From: Candidatus Rokubacteria bacterium 13_1_40CM_68_15
Lineage (GTDB): Bacteria; Methylomirabilota; Methylomirabilia; Rokubacteriales; CSP1-6
Assembly: GCA_001917585.1 (NCBI GenBank)
Contig: MNEG01000010.1
Coordinates: 1-49,680 of the forward strand
Direction of reading: 5' to 3'
DNA length: 49,680 nucleotides
Part shown: in pieces, positions 16,886 through 24,529 of the stretch
Numbering within the stretch: the first letter of the stretch is position 1
Layout of the letters: every line of letters starts with the position of its first letter
Position numbers and translations under genes: made by a program
The notes under the pieces: generated by a model
The model's database searches: none
What the model was told of the DNA's origin: nothing
The model's input: the letters and a program-made list of their open reading frames with translations, nothing else

Positions 16886-17646
16886 CCGCGTGGCCGCCGG
16901 GACCGTTGATCGCCGTGGCCGTCGGCCCGGCCGCGGGTCGAGCCGCCGGCGCCCGACGGTGGGGCGAACAGTGCGTCGAGGACACGTGAGACGTCCGAGA
17001 AATCGCCGAAGAGCAGATCGGGCTCGCAGGCGGCCAGCTCGTCGCCGGAATGAAAGCCCGTGGCCACCGAAATGGCGCGGGCCCCGCACGCGCGCGCGCA
17101 GTCCACGTCGAGCGGCGTGTCGCCGATGATCGTCACGCGCTCGAACGGAAAGGGCCGGCCCGTCAGCGTCTGGGCCCGCGCGCAGGCGATCGCCGGCAAC
17201 CGGCGTCGGTCCGCGTCGTCGGAGCCGAACGCACCCACGCGGAAGAGCGGCCACAATCCGGTGGCGCGCAGCTTCACGCGAGCGCCCGGCTCGATGTTGC
17301 CGGTGAGCAGGCCGACCAGGGCATCGTCCCGCCCACTGAGGCTCCGCACCACCTCGGGCATTCCTGGCATGATCTGCACGCGGCTCCCGTCGCCGATGAT
17401 GGCTGCGAGTTCCCGCACGTAGGCAGCGAAGCACGCCTCGAGCCCCGCGCGGATCGTGTCGTCTGGCACGCCGGCGGCGCGCATGAGACCGAACACGATG
17501 TGGGGATCGGTGCGGCCGCGGAAGTCGAACGCGTCGAGCGGGCCCGTGGTCCCGTACACCTCGGTGAGCGCGTGCCCGACGGCCGTTCGGCCCGCACCAT
17601 GCGCCGTCACCAGCGTGCCGTCGATGTCGAAAAGAAAAAGACGCAC
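16882..17646 (-). CDS. HAD-superfamily hydrolase (phosphoglycolate phosphatase-like)
   Basis: Phosphatase of 254 residues in the HAD family with a helical cap. Motif I is FLFDIDGTLV (D7, D9), motif II is LLTGNIEPG, and motifs III/IV are the Lys before LRATG and IGDTPLDVDCARACGA. The substrate is not determined; phosphoglycolate-type and nucleotide phosphatases look alike. GTG at 17646 was chosen because the protein then starts exactly at the first strand. The last ~25 residues are low-complexity and Gly/Arg-rich. A 148-base gap without a gene separates it from the IscS-like gene. Confidence 0.87.
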   Translation of the reverse strand: MRLFLFDIDGTLVTAHGAGRTAVGHALTEVYGTTGPLDAFDFRGRTDPHIVFGLMRAAGVPDDTIRAGLEACFAAYVRELAAIIGDGSRVQIMPGMPEVVRSLSGRDDALVGLLTGNIEPGARVKLRATGLWPLFRVGAFGSDDADRRRLPAIACARAQTLTGRPFPFERVTIIGDTPLDVDCARACGARAISVATGFHSGDELAACEPDLLFGDFSDVSRVLDALFAPPSGAGGSTRGRADGHGDQRSRRPRG

Positions 17647-17794
17647 CGTCAGATCCCCGGCTCCGAGCGGCGAGCCTGACCAGGCACGTTCGGTGCGGAT
17701 CGGTGTGGGCGGGCGCCGCCGCGGCGGCGTCGACGCGCCGGGCGAGCCGGCGTGGATTCGAGAGCGACGCCCGACAACGCGCCCCGGGAGCGCA

Positions 17795-18994
17795 CTACGA
17801 GGCGAGGCGGCGGAGGCGGTCGATGACGCCCGGCACGACCTCGATGACGTAGTCGATCTCGGCGGCCGTCGTCCACCGGCCCAGCGTGAAGCACAGCGAG
17901 CCCTCCGCGGCCTCACGATCGCAGCCGATGGCGCGCAGCACGTGAGACGGCTCGCCGGTGAGCGCGGCGCACGCCGAACCCGAGGAAGCGGCGACGCCGC
18001 GCAGATCGAGCTCGAGCAGGACGCTGTCGGCCTTGACGCCTGGGACCACCAGGCTCATGTGATGAGGCAGGCGGTCGGCGCCGACCTTCCCCGTGACGCG
18101 CGATCCGCGCACGCGCTCGAGCAGCTCGGTGAGGAGGTGATCGCGCAGCACGGTGAGCCGTGTCGCTTCCGTCTGGAGCTCGGCTCGCGCCAGCTCGGCC
18201 GCCACCCCCATGCCCACGATCGCCGGCAGGTTCTCGGTGCCGGATCGGTAGCCACGCTCCTGCCCACCCCCGAGCACGATCGGTGACAGCTTCAACTCCG
18301 GGCGGATCCAGAGCGCCCCGGCCCCGGGCGGGCCGTAGAGGTCGTTGGACGAGACCGTCAGCAGGTCGATCCCCCACTCGTCCACCGCGATCGGCACGCG
18401 CCCGGCGGCGTTCACCGCGTCCACGTGGAACGGGACACCTCGCGAGCGCGTGATGCGCCCGATGTCGCGGAGCGGCTGGAGCGTGCCGATCTCGCCATTG
18501 GCGGCCATGATCGAGACGAGCGCAGTGTCCGGCCGCAGCGCCTCGGCCACCGCGGCGGGATCCACCCGGCCGTCGGCGGAGACGCCCACGTAGGTGACGC
18601 TCACCCCCTGCTTCTCGAGATCGCGACAGGCGTTGATGACCGAGATGTGCTCGACGGCCGAGGTGACGACGTGGCGACCGGGTCCACGGGACACCAGCCC
18701 CTTGACGGCGAGGTTATTGGCCTCGGTGGCGCCGGACGTGAAGATCACGCCGGTTGGCGTGGCGCCAACCAGACGGGCGAGCTTGGCGCGGGCGCCGTCC
18801 AGCGACGCGCGTGCTTCGAGTCCCAGCGAGTGGGATGCCGAGGGGTTGCCGACGCCGCCCTCGAAAAACGGGCGCATGACGGCAACGACACGTGGGTCGA
18901 CAGGCGAAAACGCCGCGTAGTCGAGGTAGACCCGCGTCGCGGCGGTGGAGCCGCTATTTGGTCTTTCGGACGAGGAAGCGGAAGACCGCGCCAT
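17795..18994 (-). CDS. IscS/NifS-like protein lacking the PLP lysine
   Basis: Aminotransferase class V fold of the cysteine desulfurase family, 399 residues. Present: His116 (VEHISV, the PLP-stacking histidine), Asp192 (FHVDAVN) and the mobile-loop Cys342 (SSGSAC). The segment that should hold the PLP-binding His-Lys (SGHK in IscS) reads SSND (215-218), so lysine is replaced by Asp218. The neighbouring PLP-contact Gln is Asn (DAVN), and the usual ATTP near the start is AAFSP. An Archaeoglobus fulgidus IscS with Asp in place of this lysine is known. A TusA-type sulfur carrier gene overlaps its start by 41 bases. The frame begins at 18994; the true start may be slightly later. Confidence 0.85.
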   Translation of the reverse strand: MARSSASSSERPNSGSTAATRVYLDYAAFSPVDPRVVAVMRPFFEGGVGNPSASHSLGLEARASLDGARAKLARLVGATPTGVIFTSGATEANNLAVKGLVSRGPGRHVVTSAVEHISVINACRDLEKQGVSVTYVGVSADGRVDPAAVAEALRPDTALVSIMAANGEIGTLQPLRDIGRITRSRGVPFHVDAVNAAGRVPIAVDEWGIDLLTVSSNDLYGPPGAGALWIRPELKLSPIVLGGGQERGYRSGTENLPAIVGMGVAAELARAELQTEATRLTVLRDHLLTELLERVRGSRVTGKVGADRLPHHMSLVVPGVKADSVLLELDLRGVAASSGSACAALTGEPSHVLRAIGCDREAAEGSLCFTLGRWTTAAEIDYVIEVVPGVIDRLRRLAS

Positions 18995-19193
18995 CCCTCT
19001 CGATCGCCAGGAGCTCGTGCCCCGTACGGGTGGTCCAGCTCTTCATGTCGGCCTCGGATGCGGGATCGTCAGAAAGCATCTCTAGAATTTGGCCAGGACT
19101 CAGGGGAATCATGGCCTCGCGGACTTTCAGAATGGGCATCGGACAAAACAGCCCGAGACAATCGATTTTCTTGTCCGGCGCGACGATGGCCAT
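18954..19193 (-). CDS. TusA/SirA-like sulfur carrier
   Basis: Protein of 79 residues with the TusA fold. The active motif CPMP has Cys17, preceded by Cys12 (IDCLGLFCPMPILKV). TusA proteins accept persulfide sulfur from a cysteine desulfurase and pass it on for tRNA thiolation, molybdenum cofactor or sulfur oxidation; relatives (YedF) are linked to selenium metabolism. The overlap with the downstream IscS-like gene points to them being partners. ATG at 19193 has weak spacing to a ribosome binding site. Confidence 0.9.
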   Translation of the reverse strand: MAIVAPDKKIDCLGLFCPMPILKVREAMIPLSPGQILEMLSDDPASEADMKSWTTRTGHELLAIERDGAVFRFLVRKTK

Positions 19194-19211
19194 CCGCGGG
19201 AAATTCTGACA

Positions 19212-19240
19212 TTGACACCACAGAGCGGCAACAGAATAAT
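19212..19240 (+). promoter_or_regulatory. Sigma-70-type promoter of the GGDEF gene
   Basis: TTGACA at 19212-19217, a 17-base spacer and AATAAT at 19235-19240, a near-consensus promoter in an otherwise GC-rich region. The predicted start of transcription (about 19247) falls at the ATG at 19249, and no ribosome binding site precedes it, so the transcript is probably leaderless. Confidence 0.65.
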
Positions 19241-19248
19241 GACCAAGT

Positions 19249-20199
19249 ATGCCGGCGTCGTCCGATGTCGCCTTTGCAGGTCAGCGGCTCAGACGGAAGG
19301 TGCTGCTGGGCTTGGCGCTATCGGCCGTCGTTCCCCTCCTGATCCTCGCCTACGTGACCCATGGATACGTACTGCCCGACCTCGATCCCAACGACACGAC
19401 CCGTTTCTACGCGCTCCAGCTCCTCATCCTGTTCACCATGCTGGCCATGGTGTCCGGCGGCTACATCATCTGGGACCTCGGACGCACGATCGCGCGCCTG
19501 GCCGAGATGTTCGGCGACGACGGACGCATGGAGAAGCTCGCACACCGCAAGGACGAGGTCGGCACGCTCATGCAGTCCTTCGCCAAGATGCTGGAGACGA
19601 TCGAGCAGCAGGCGGCCGAGATCAACAGCTTTGCCAGCCGGCTCGACCAGGCCTACAAGGAGCTCGAGTCCACCAACGCGCGCCTCAAGGAAACCTCGTT
19701 CAAGGACGAGGTGACCGGGCTCTACAATCGCCGCTTCTTCTCGATCCGCCTGGAGGAGGAGATGCAGCGGCATCGCCGGTTCAACCACCCCGTCTCGGTG
19801 GTGCTCATGGACCTCGACGGCTTCAAAGCAGTCAACGACGAGCTCGGGCACGCCGTGGGCGACGAGACGCTGCGCGACATCTCCCAGATCCTCATGAAGC
19901 ACTCGCGCGGGATCAACGTGGTCTCGCGCTACGGCGGTGACGAGTTCGTGGTCCTGCTGGTCGAGACGTCCAAGGCCGGCGCCCGGCTCTACGCCGACCG
20001 CATCCGTCAGGTGGTCTCCACCTATCCCTTCTCCCACGGCAAGCGCATCACGGCCAGCTTCGGCATCGCCAGCCTGCCCGACGAAGAATCGCAGACGTCG
20101 GAGGACCTGGTGCGGGCCGCTGATGAGGCGCTCTACGCGGCGAAGCGGGCGGGCAAGAACCAGGTGGCGGCCACCGACTCGCCGGAGAAGGTGCCCTGA
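19249..20199 (+). CDS. Membrane diguanylate cyclase (GGDEF)
   Basis: Makes cyclic di-GMP from two GTP. 316 residues: TM1 about 18-36, a short periplasmic stretch, TM2 about 53-75, a HAMP-like linker and coiled coil about 80-150, and the GGDEF domain about 150-310. The active site is intact (RYGGDEF, 227-233). The inhibitory RxxD site five residues upstream reads RGIN (220-223), with Asp replaced by Asn, so product feedback may be weak or absent. It is followed by an HD-GYP regulator in a CTGA overlap, pairing synthesis with degradation of the same messenger. Confidence 0.92.
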   Translation: MPASSDVAFAGQRLRRKVLLGLALSAVVPLLILAYVTHGYVLPDLDPNDTTRFYALQLLILFTMLAMVSGGYIIWDLGRTIARLAEMFGDDGRMEKLAHRKDEVGTLMQSFAKMLETIEQQAAEINSFASRLDQAYKELESTNARLKETSFKDEVTGLYNRRFFSIRLEEEMQRHRRFNHPVSVVLMDLDGFKAVNDELGHAVGDETLRDISQILMKHSRGINVVSRYGGDEFVVLLVETSKAGARLYADRIRQVVSTYPFSHGKRITASFGIASLPDEESQTSEDLVRAADEALYAAKRAGKNQVAATDSPEKVP

Positions 20200-21254
20200 T
20201 CGCCGACCATCGTCAGGTCCTGATCGTCGACGACGACGCTCAGGTCCGCGAGGTGCTCGTCCAGATCTATCTCTCCGCTGGATATGACTGCCTGCAAGCG
20301 GGCGACGGCAAGGAGGGCCTCGCGGTCTTCAAGCACGCCCGCCCGCCCCTGACCGTCACCGATCTCAAGATGCCCGTGATGGACGGCATCCAGCTGGTGG
20401 CCGCGGTGCGGAACCTCGACCAGGACGCCGCCGTGGTCGTCCTCACCGGCGCGCCGGAGGTCCGCACGGCCATCGAGAGCCTCAAGCTCGGCGCGTCCGA
20501 CTTCATCATGAAGCCGGTGAACGTGGAGGAGCTCCTCATCGCGTCGGACCGCGCGCTCGAGCGGCGGCAGCTCCTCATCGAGCGGCGGCAGTACCAGGAG
20601 CTGCTGGAGCGGCGCGTGGAGGAAGCGACGCGCGACGTCCAGCTCGCCTACCGCCAGCTCAAGGACACGTACCGGGCGACGCTGGAGTCGCTCGGCGCGG
20701 CGCTCGACTCGCGCGACGTCGGCACCGAGTCACACTCCCGCCGCGTCCACGGCTACGCCCTGGCCACCGCTCGCGCGCACGGCGTATCGGAGGACGAGCT
20801 GCCCGACCTGGCCCACGGCGTGCTGCTGCACGACATCGGCAAGATCGGCATCCCCGACGCCATCCTGCTCAAGCCGGGGCCGCTCACCAAGGAAGAGTGG
20901 ACGATCATGCGCACGCACCCGGAGATCGGCAAGCGCCTGATCGAGAACATCCCCTTCCTCAAGGGCGCCGTCCCGATCGTCTACTGCCACCACGAGCGTT
21001 GGGACGGCAACGGCTACCCGACCGGGCTCCGGGCCGAGGAGATTCCGCTCGGCGCGCGAATCTTCGCCGTGGTCGATGCCTTCGACGCAATGACGTTCGA
21101 CCGGCCGTACTCCAAGGCGATCTCGTTCGAGGCGGCCAAGGCCGAGATCGTCCGCTGCGCGGGGTCACACTTCGACCCCGCGGTCGTCACGTCCTTCCTG
21201 AAGGTACCCAACGCTCTTCTCGAGGAGATCCGCCAGAAGAGCGTCGAGCCTTAA
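20196..21254 (+). CDS. Response regulator with HD-GYP c-di-GMP phosphodiesterase domain
   Basis: Receiver plus HD-GYP protein of about 352 residues that degrades cyclic di-GMP. The receiver begins QVLIVDDDAQVREV and has the phospho-acceptor Asp in TVTDLKMPVMDG. A coiled-coil linker (RRQYQELLERRVEEATRDVQ) follows, then HD-GYP with HDIGKIGIPD and HHERWDGNGYPTGL, both complete. No ATG, GTG or TTG in this frame lies before 20253, and a start there would remove the first strand and the acidic DDD of the receiver. CTG at 20196 overlaps the GGDEF stop as CTGA and has GGAGAAGG five bases upstream, so I propose CTG as start. A sequence error is the alternative. Confidence 0.87.
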   Translation: MIADHRQVLIVDDDAQVREVLVQIYLSAGYDCLQAGDGKEGLAVFKHARPPLTVTDLKMPVMDGIQLVAAVRNLDQDAAVVVLTGAPEVRTAIESLKLGASDFIMKPVNVEELLIASDRALERRQLLIERRQYQELLERRVEEATRDVQLAYRQLKDTYRATLESLGAALDSRDVGTESHSRRVHGYALATARAHGVSEDELPDLAHGVLLHDIGKIGIPDAILLKPGPLTKEEWTIMRTHPEIGKRLIENIPFLKGAVPIVYCHHERWDGNGYPTGLRAEEIPLGARIFAVVDAFDAMTFDRPYSKAISFEAAKAEIVRCAGSHFDPAVVTSFLKVPNALLEEIRQKSVEP

Positions 21255-21262
21255 TTAAGCTG

Positions 21263-21311
21263 GGGGCCCCGATATGGCCCCGATTGATCACGCGAAGGGG
21301 GCTACGCCCCC
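21263..21311. terminator. Two adjacent GC-rich hairpins after the HD-GYP gene
   Basis: GGGGCC (21263-21268) pairs with GGCCCC (21276-21281), and GGGGGC (21297-21302) pairs with GCCCCC (21306-21311) across a TAC loop. No T-run follows. They lie in a 120-base convergent gap, so they may end transcription from both sides, or be a repeat-type intergenic element. Nothing else is seen between 21255 and 21374. Confidence 0.45.
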
Positions 21312-21374
21312 CTCGGACTCCCCCGGCAAACGCTCGGAGCGCCCCGGGAAACCCGTGGCGCTCCTCGATCCCCG

Positions 21375-22223
21375 CTAGGCCTTCAGATTCTTGTTGAAGA
21401 AGTCGACGCACATCTTCCACGCCTGAGTCGCCGACCACGGGTCGTACGACTGCCGGTAGTCGGCGTGGAAGCCGTGGCCCGCCGGGAACATCACGATGTC
21501 GACGTTCCGGTTGTGCTCCTTGAGCATCGCGCCGAAGCGCTGGACGTCCTCGGGCTTGGGATTCTGATCCTTCTCACCGAACAGTCCGAGGAACGGGACC
21601 TTGATGTCCTTGGCGACGTCGAAACCGGTGACCGGGCCGTTCTTGCCCGGGTAGGGACGGGCCGGGGGACCGTACCACGCGGCCGCCGCCTTGATGTCCG
21701 GAAGCGCCGCGGCGATCTGGATCGTGGTGGAGCCACCCCAGCACCAGCCCGTCACGCCGACCCGATCGGCGCGCACGCCGGGCCGCGTCTTGGCGAAGTC
21801 GACGGCCGCCTGGGAATCGCCCAGCACCTGCTCACGCGGGACGGCCAGGACGATTTTCAGGATCTCCTGGATGTTCGTCATGTGGCCCACGCCACCCTCG
21901 CGCTTGAACAGCTCGGGGGCGATGGCGTAGAAGCCCTCCTTGGCAAACCGCCGGGTCGAGTCACGGACGTACTCGTGGACACCCCAGATCTCCGAGATGA
22001 CGAGCAAGATCGGGTTGTTCCCGCCCGTCGCCGGCCGCGCCTCGTACACGGGTAGCTTGTAGTCGCCGATCAGAACCTCGGCTTCGCCGGCCACCAAGCC
22101 CTGGGTATCGGTCTTGATCGCGTCGGCCAGGGCGCGGTCGGGCGCCATCGCGTAGCCCGCGAAGGTCACGCCGCCCGCCTTGAGCACCTGCCGCCGCGTC
22201 AGTGAGGTCGTGTCGTCGGCCAT
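21375..22223 (-). CDS. Tat-exported dienelactone hydrolase family protein
   Basis: Alpha/beta hydrolase of 282 residues. The N-terminus has a twin-arginine signal (LTRRQVLKAGGVTFAGYAMA), so export of the folded protein is expected. Dienelactone hydrolase features are ISEIWGVHEYVRD, the nucleophile elbow GWCWGG with a Cys nucleophile, an Asp region GEKDQNPKPEDV and the catalytic His in PAGHGFHADYR. The natural substrate is unknown; relatives hydrolyse dienelactones or related esters. ATG at 22223 has a strong ribosome binding site (GAGGAGG). Confidence 0.9.
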   Translation of the reverse strand: MADDTTSLTRRQVLKAGGVTFAGYAMAPDRALADAIKTDTQGLVAGEAEVLIGDYKLPVYEARPATGGNNPILLVISEIWGVHEYVRDSTRRFAKEGFYAIAPELFKREGGVGHMTNIQEILKIVLAVPREQVLGDSQAAVDFAKTRPGVRADRVGVTGWCWGGSTTIQIAAALPDIKAAAAWYGPPARPYPGKNGPVTGFDVAKDIKVPFLGLFGEKDQNPKPEDVQRFGAMLKEHNRNVDIVMFPAGHGFHADYRQSYDPWSATQAWKMCVDFFNKNLKA

Positions 22224-22358
22224 GAAAACCTCCTCAGTCGAGTGGAGCCTCGGTCGCTTGCGGGCGCGCATCCTACCACCGCGCCGATTTTCGGTCTATC
22301 CATCGGCGCCTCGCCGTTATCATCTCTGAACGGACCTGACCGGCAGCCTGGAGGCGGG

Positions 22359-22850
22359 ATGGATCTCCTGGAGGCCAAGAGCAGGATCGCCGAGGCGCTG
22401 GTGGAGTCGATCTTTCGTCGGGCCCGCTATCAGGTCGAGGCGTACCCGGCCGGCCGGACGCCGCTGCGCTTCGGCCGCGAGGACTTCTCCCCCGACTTCT
22501 CGGCTGCCATCCCCGGCGAGTACGGAGTGAGCAGCCACGACATCCTCATCGAGGTGAAGTACCGGCCGTCGGTCGAACAGTTCATCTCGGTGGAGAACCA
22601 GCGCGGCGAAAAGTCGGTTTTCTTCCTCGCCCGCCGGCAGTGGCCCTCGCTGTACTTCGTCCTCGTCACCGATCGCCCCGAGGCCGGACGTTCCTGCTTC
22701 CAGGCCCTGCCCTTCAGCCGCATCACGCCGGGCGAGCCGTTTCGGACCGTCAATCTCGACCAGCTCCGCGAGCTGCGCATCTTCAAGAACAACATCGAGG
22801 ACCACGAGGAGCTGGTGCGGAGGATCTTCGGGCTGCTGGCCGGCGCGTGA
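22359..22850 (+). CDS. Hypothetical protein with PD-(D/E)XK nuclease-like motif
   Basis: Protein of 163 residues starting at ATG 22359 behind CTGGAGG. I do not recognise a named family. It begins with an amphipathic helix (LLEAKSRIAEALVESIFRRA), then a strand-rich part with EDFSPDF and SSHDILIEVKYRPSVEQF. The spacing of an acidic residue, a strand and E-x-K (IEVKYR) resembles the core of PD-(D/E)XK nucleases, followed by VFFLARRQWPSLYFVLVTD as a further strand pair. It stands alone between divergent and convergent neighbours; no methylase or other defence gene is adjacent. The nuclease assignment is tentative. Confidence 0.7.
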   Translation: MDLLEAKSRIAEALVESIFRRARYQVEAYPAGRTPLRFGREDFSPDFSAAIPGEYGVSSHDILIEVKYRPSVEQFISVENQRGEKSVFFLARRQWPSLYFVLVTDRPEAGRSCFQALPFSRITPGEPFRTVNLDQLRELRIFKNNIEDHEELVRRIFGLLAGA

Positions 22851-22874
22851 TTTCGTCGCCCGCGTCGGCGCCGG

Positions 22875-23609
22875 TCACCACACGGCGCGGACGACCAGCC
22901 AGATCCCGAGCCCGCCCAGGAACAGAAGCACGAACCGATTGAACGTCACCGGCTCGAGGCGGTCCTGCAGGAGCAGGCCGAGTCGGAACCCGCCGAGCGC
23001 CACCGCGGTGAGTGCGAGCGAGACACCGAGCAGACGCCACGTGAGCAGTCCGAACCACACCACCGTCCCGACCTGGATGACCTTGTAGACCACGAACGTG
23101 AACGCCACCGACCTGATGAAGTCGTGCTTCGACAGGCGCAAGGAGTAGAAGTACATCACGAGGGGCAGACCGGGGCCGTTCGTGACGCCGCCGATGACGC
23201 CGGCGATCAGCCCCACCGGCACGGCCAGCCACTGCGCCCAGGCCGCAGGGACCACGGGTTGCCGACGGGTGAGACTCAGGGCGACGAACACGAGCGCGAA
23301 CGCGCCGAGCACGAACGTCGCCACGCTGGGCGGAAGGAGCACGAGGAGCCAGGTGCCGAGCACGGTGCCGGCCGCACCGAACACCAGCAACACCGCCATC
23401 CGCCGGGCCACGCCGCCGAAGTCGCCGAGCCGGAGCAGCTGCAGGCCGTCCATGACGATGTTCGGGATGATGAGGACCGCGACGGCGCTCTTGACGTCCA
23501 TCACGAGCGCGAGGAGCGGCGTGGCCAGCGGCGGAAAGCCGAAGCTGACGGCGCCCTTGACGAGGGCGGCGAGCAGCACGGCAGCCGCGCTGAAGAGAGC
23601 GGCGGGCAT
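22875..23609 (-). CDS. TauE/SafE-family membrane transporter
   Basis: Integral membrane protein of 244 residues with about eight hydrophobic segments, in two related halves as in the TauE/SafE (DUF81) family of sulfite/sulfoacetate exporters. The first half has KGAVSFGFPPLATPLLAL, the second GLIAGVIGGVTNGPGLPLVMYFYSL, both typical repeats of the family. The substrate is probably an organic or inorganic sulfur anion, but this is not shown. It is read divergently from the MBL hydrolase gene with a 59-base gap. Confidence 0.87.
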   Translation of the reverse strand: MPAALFSAAAVLLAALVKGAVSFGFPPLATPLLALVMDVKSAVAVLIIPNIVMDGLQLLRLGDFGGVARRMAVLLVFGAAGTVLGTWLLVLLPPSVATFVLGAFALVFVALSLTRRQPVVPAAWAQWLAVPVGLIAGVIGGVTNGPGLPLVMYFYSLRLSKHDFIRSVAFTFVVYKVIQVGTVVWFGLLTWRLLGVSLALTAVALGGFRLGLLLQDRLEPVTFNRFVLLFLGGLGIWLVVRAVW

Positions 23610-23668
23610 GCGCCATCCTACCTTGACACCGTTCTTCGACGTCGACCATCATCTCGCGGGAAATCCTC

Positions 23669-24529
23669 ATGACGCAGGTCTTCGTCCTCGGCGCGGGCAC
23701 ACCGACGCCCACGCCAGATCGCTGGGGATCGGCCTTCGCCGTCGACGTGGGCGGCGAGTACCTGATGTTCGACTGCGGCCCGGCCGCGACGGCCAAGCTG
23801 GTGAAGGTCGGCATCGTGCCCACGCGCGTCGATTACCTGTTCTTCACGCATCACCACTTCGATCACGACGTCGACTACCCGTGCTTTCTGCTCTGCCGAT
23901 GGGACCAGAGCATCGGCAAGGAGAACCAGCTCCGCGTCTACGGCCCGACGCTGACCGAGACGATCACCGAGCGCCTGCTCGGTGAGAACGGCGCGTTCGC
24001 TCACGACTGGAAGGCGCGCGTCAACGCGCCGTTGAGTCAGCGCGTCCACGTGAACCGCGGCGGCACACTTCCCCGCAAGCCGCCGGTGGTGTTGGCCCGC
24101 GACATCGGCCCCGGGCTCGTCCACCAGGGTCGTGAGTGGCGGGTGACCGCGGCGCCCGCCGAGCACGTCCAGCCGTTCCTCGACTCGCTCGCCTACCGGC
24201 TGGAAGGGCCCGACGGCAGTATCGTCTTCACGGGTGACACGCAGCCCTGCTCGAGCGTCGTGACTCTGGCCCGCGGCGCCGACATGATGGTCTGCATGTG
24301 CTGGGACGATCAGGAACGGATGGACGCGATGGGCGAAGGCAGCGGCCAGTGCGGAACGACCGGCGCGGCCCGCATGGCCGAGGAGGCCGGCGTCGGGAAG
24401 CTCGTCCTCGTCCACGTGGGCCCGCATCTGGCGAGCCACGGCCCGATGGAGAAAGGCCTCGGTGACATTCGGCGGATCTACCGTGGCGAGGTCATCTTCA
24501 CCGACGAGCTGATGTCGCTGCGACTCTGA
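23669..24529 (+). CDS. MBL-fold metallohydrolase (RNase Z/AttM-like)
   Basis: Metallo-beta-lactamase fold hydrolase of 286 residues. The N-terminus LGAGTPTPTPDRWGSAF resembles RNase Z-type and arylsulfatase-type members. The metal-binding motif is HHHFDHDVD (HxHxDH type), further ligands appear in VTAAPAEHVQPF and FTGDTQPC, and the C-terminal histidine in VLVHVGPHLASHG. The substrate is unknown; it could be a phosphodiester, sulfate ester or lactone. It abuts the convergent FAD/Fe-S oxidoreductase, whose stop is directly adjacent. Confidence 0.87.
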   Translation: MTQVFVLGAGTPTPTPDRWGSAFAVDVGGEYLMFDCGPAATAKLVKVGIVPTRVDYLFFTHHHFDHDVDYPCFLLCRWDQSIGKENQLRVYGPTLTETITERLLGENGAFAHDWKARVNAPLSQRVHVNRGGTLPRKPPVVLARDIGPGLVHQGREWRVTAAPAEHVQPFLDSLAYRLEGPDGSIVFTGDTQPCSSVVTLARGADMMVCMCWDDQERMDAMGEGSGQCGTTGAARMAEEAGVGKLVLVHVGPHLASHGPMEKGLGDIRRIYRGEVIFTDELMSLRL

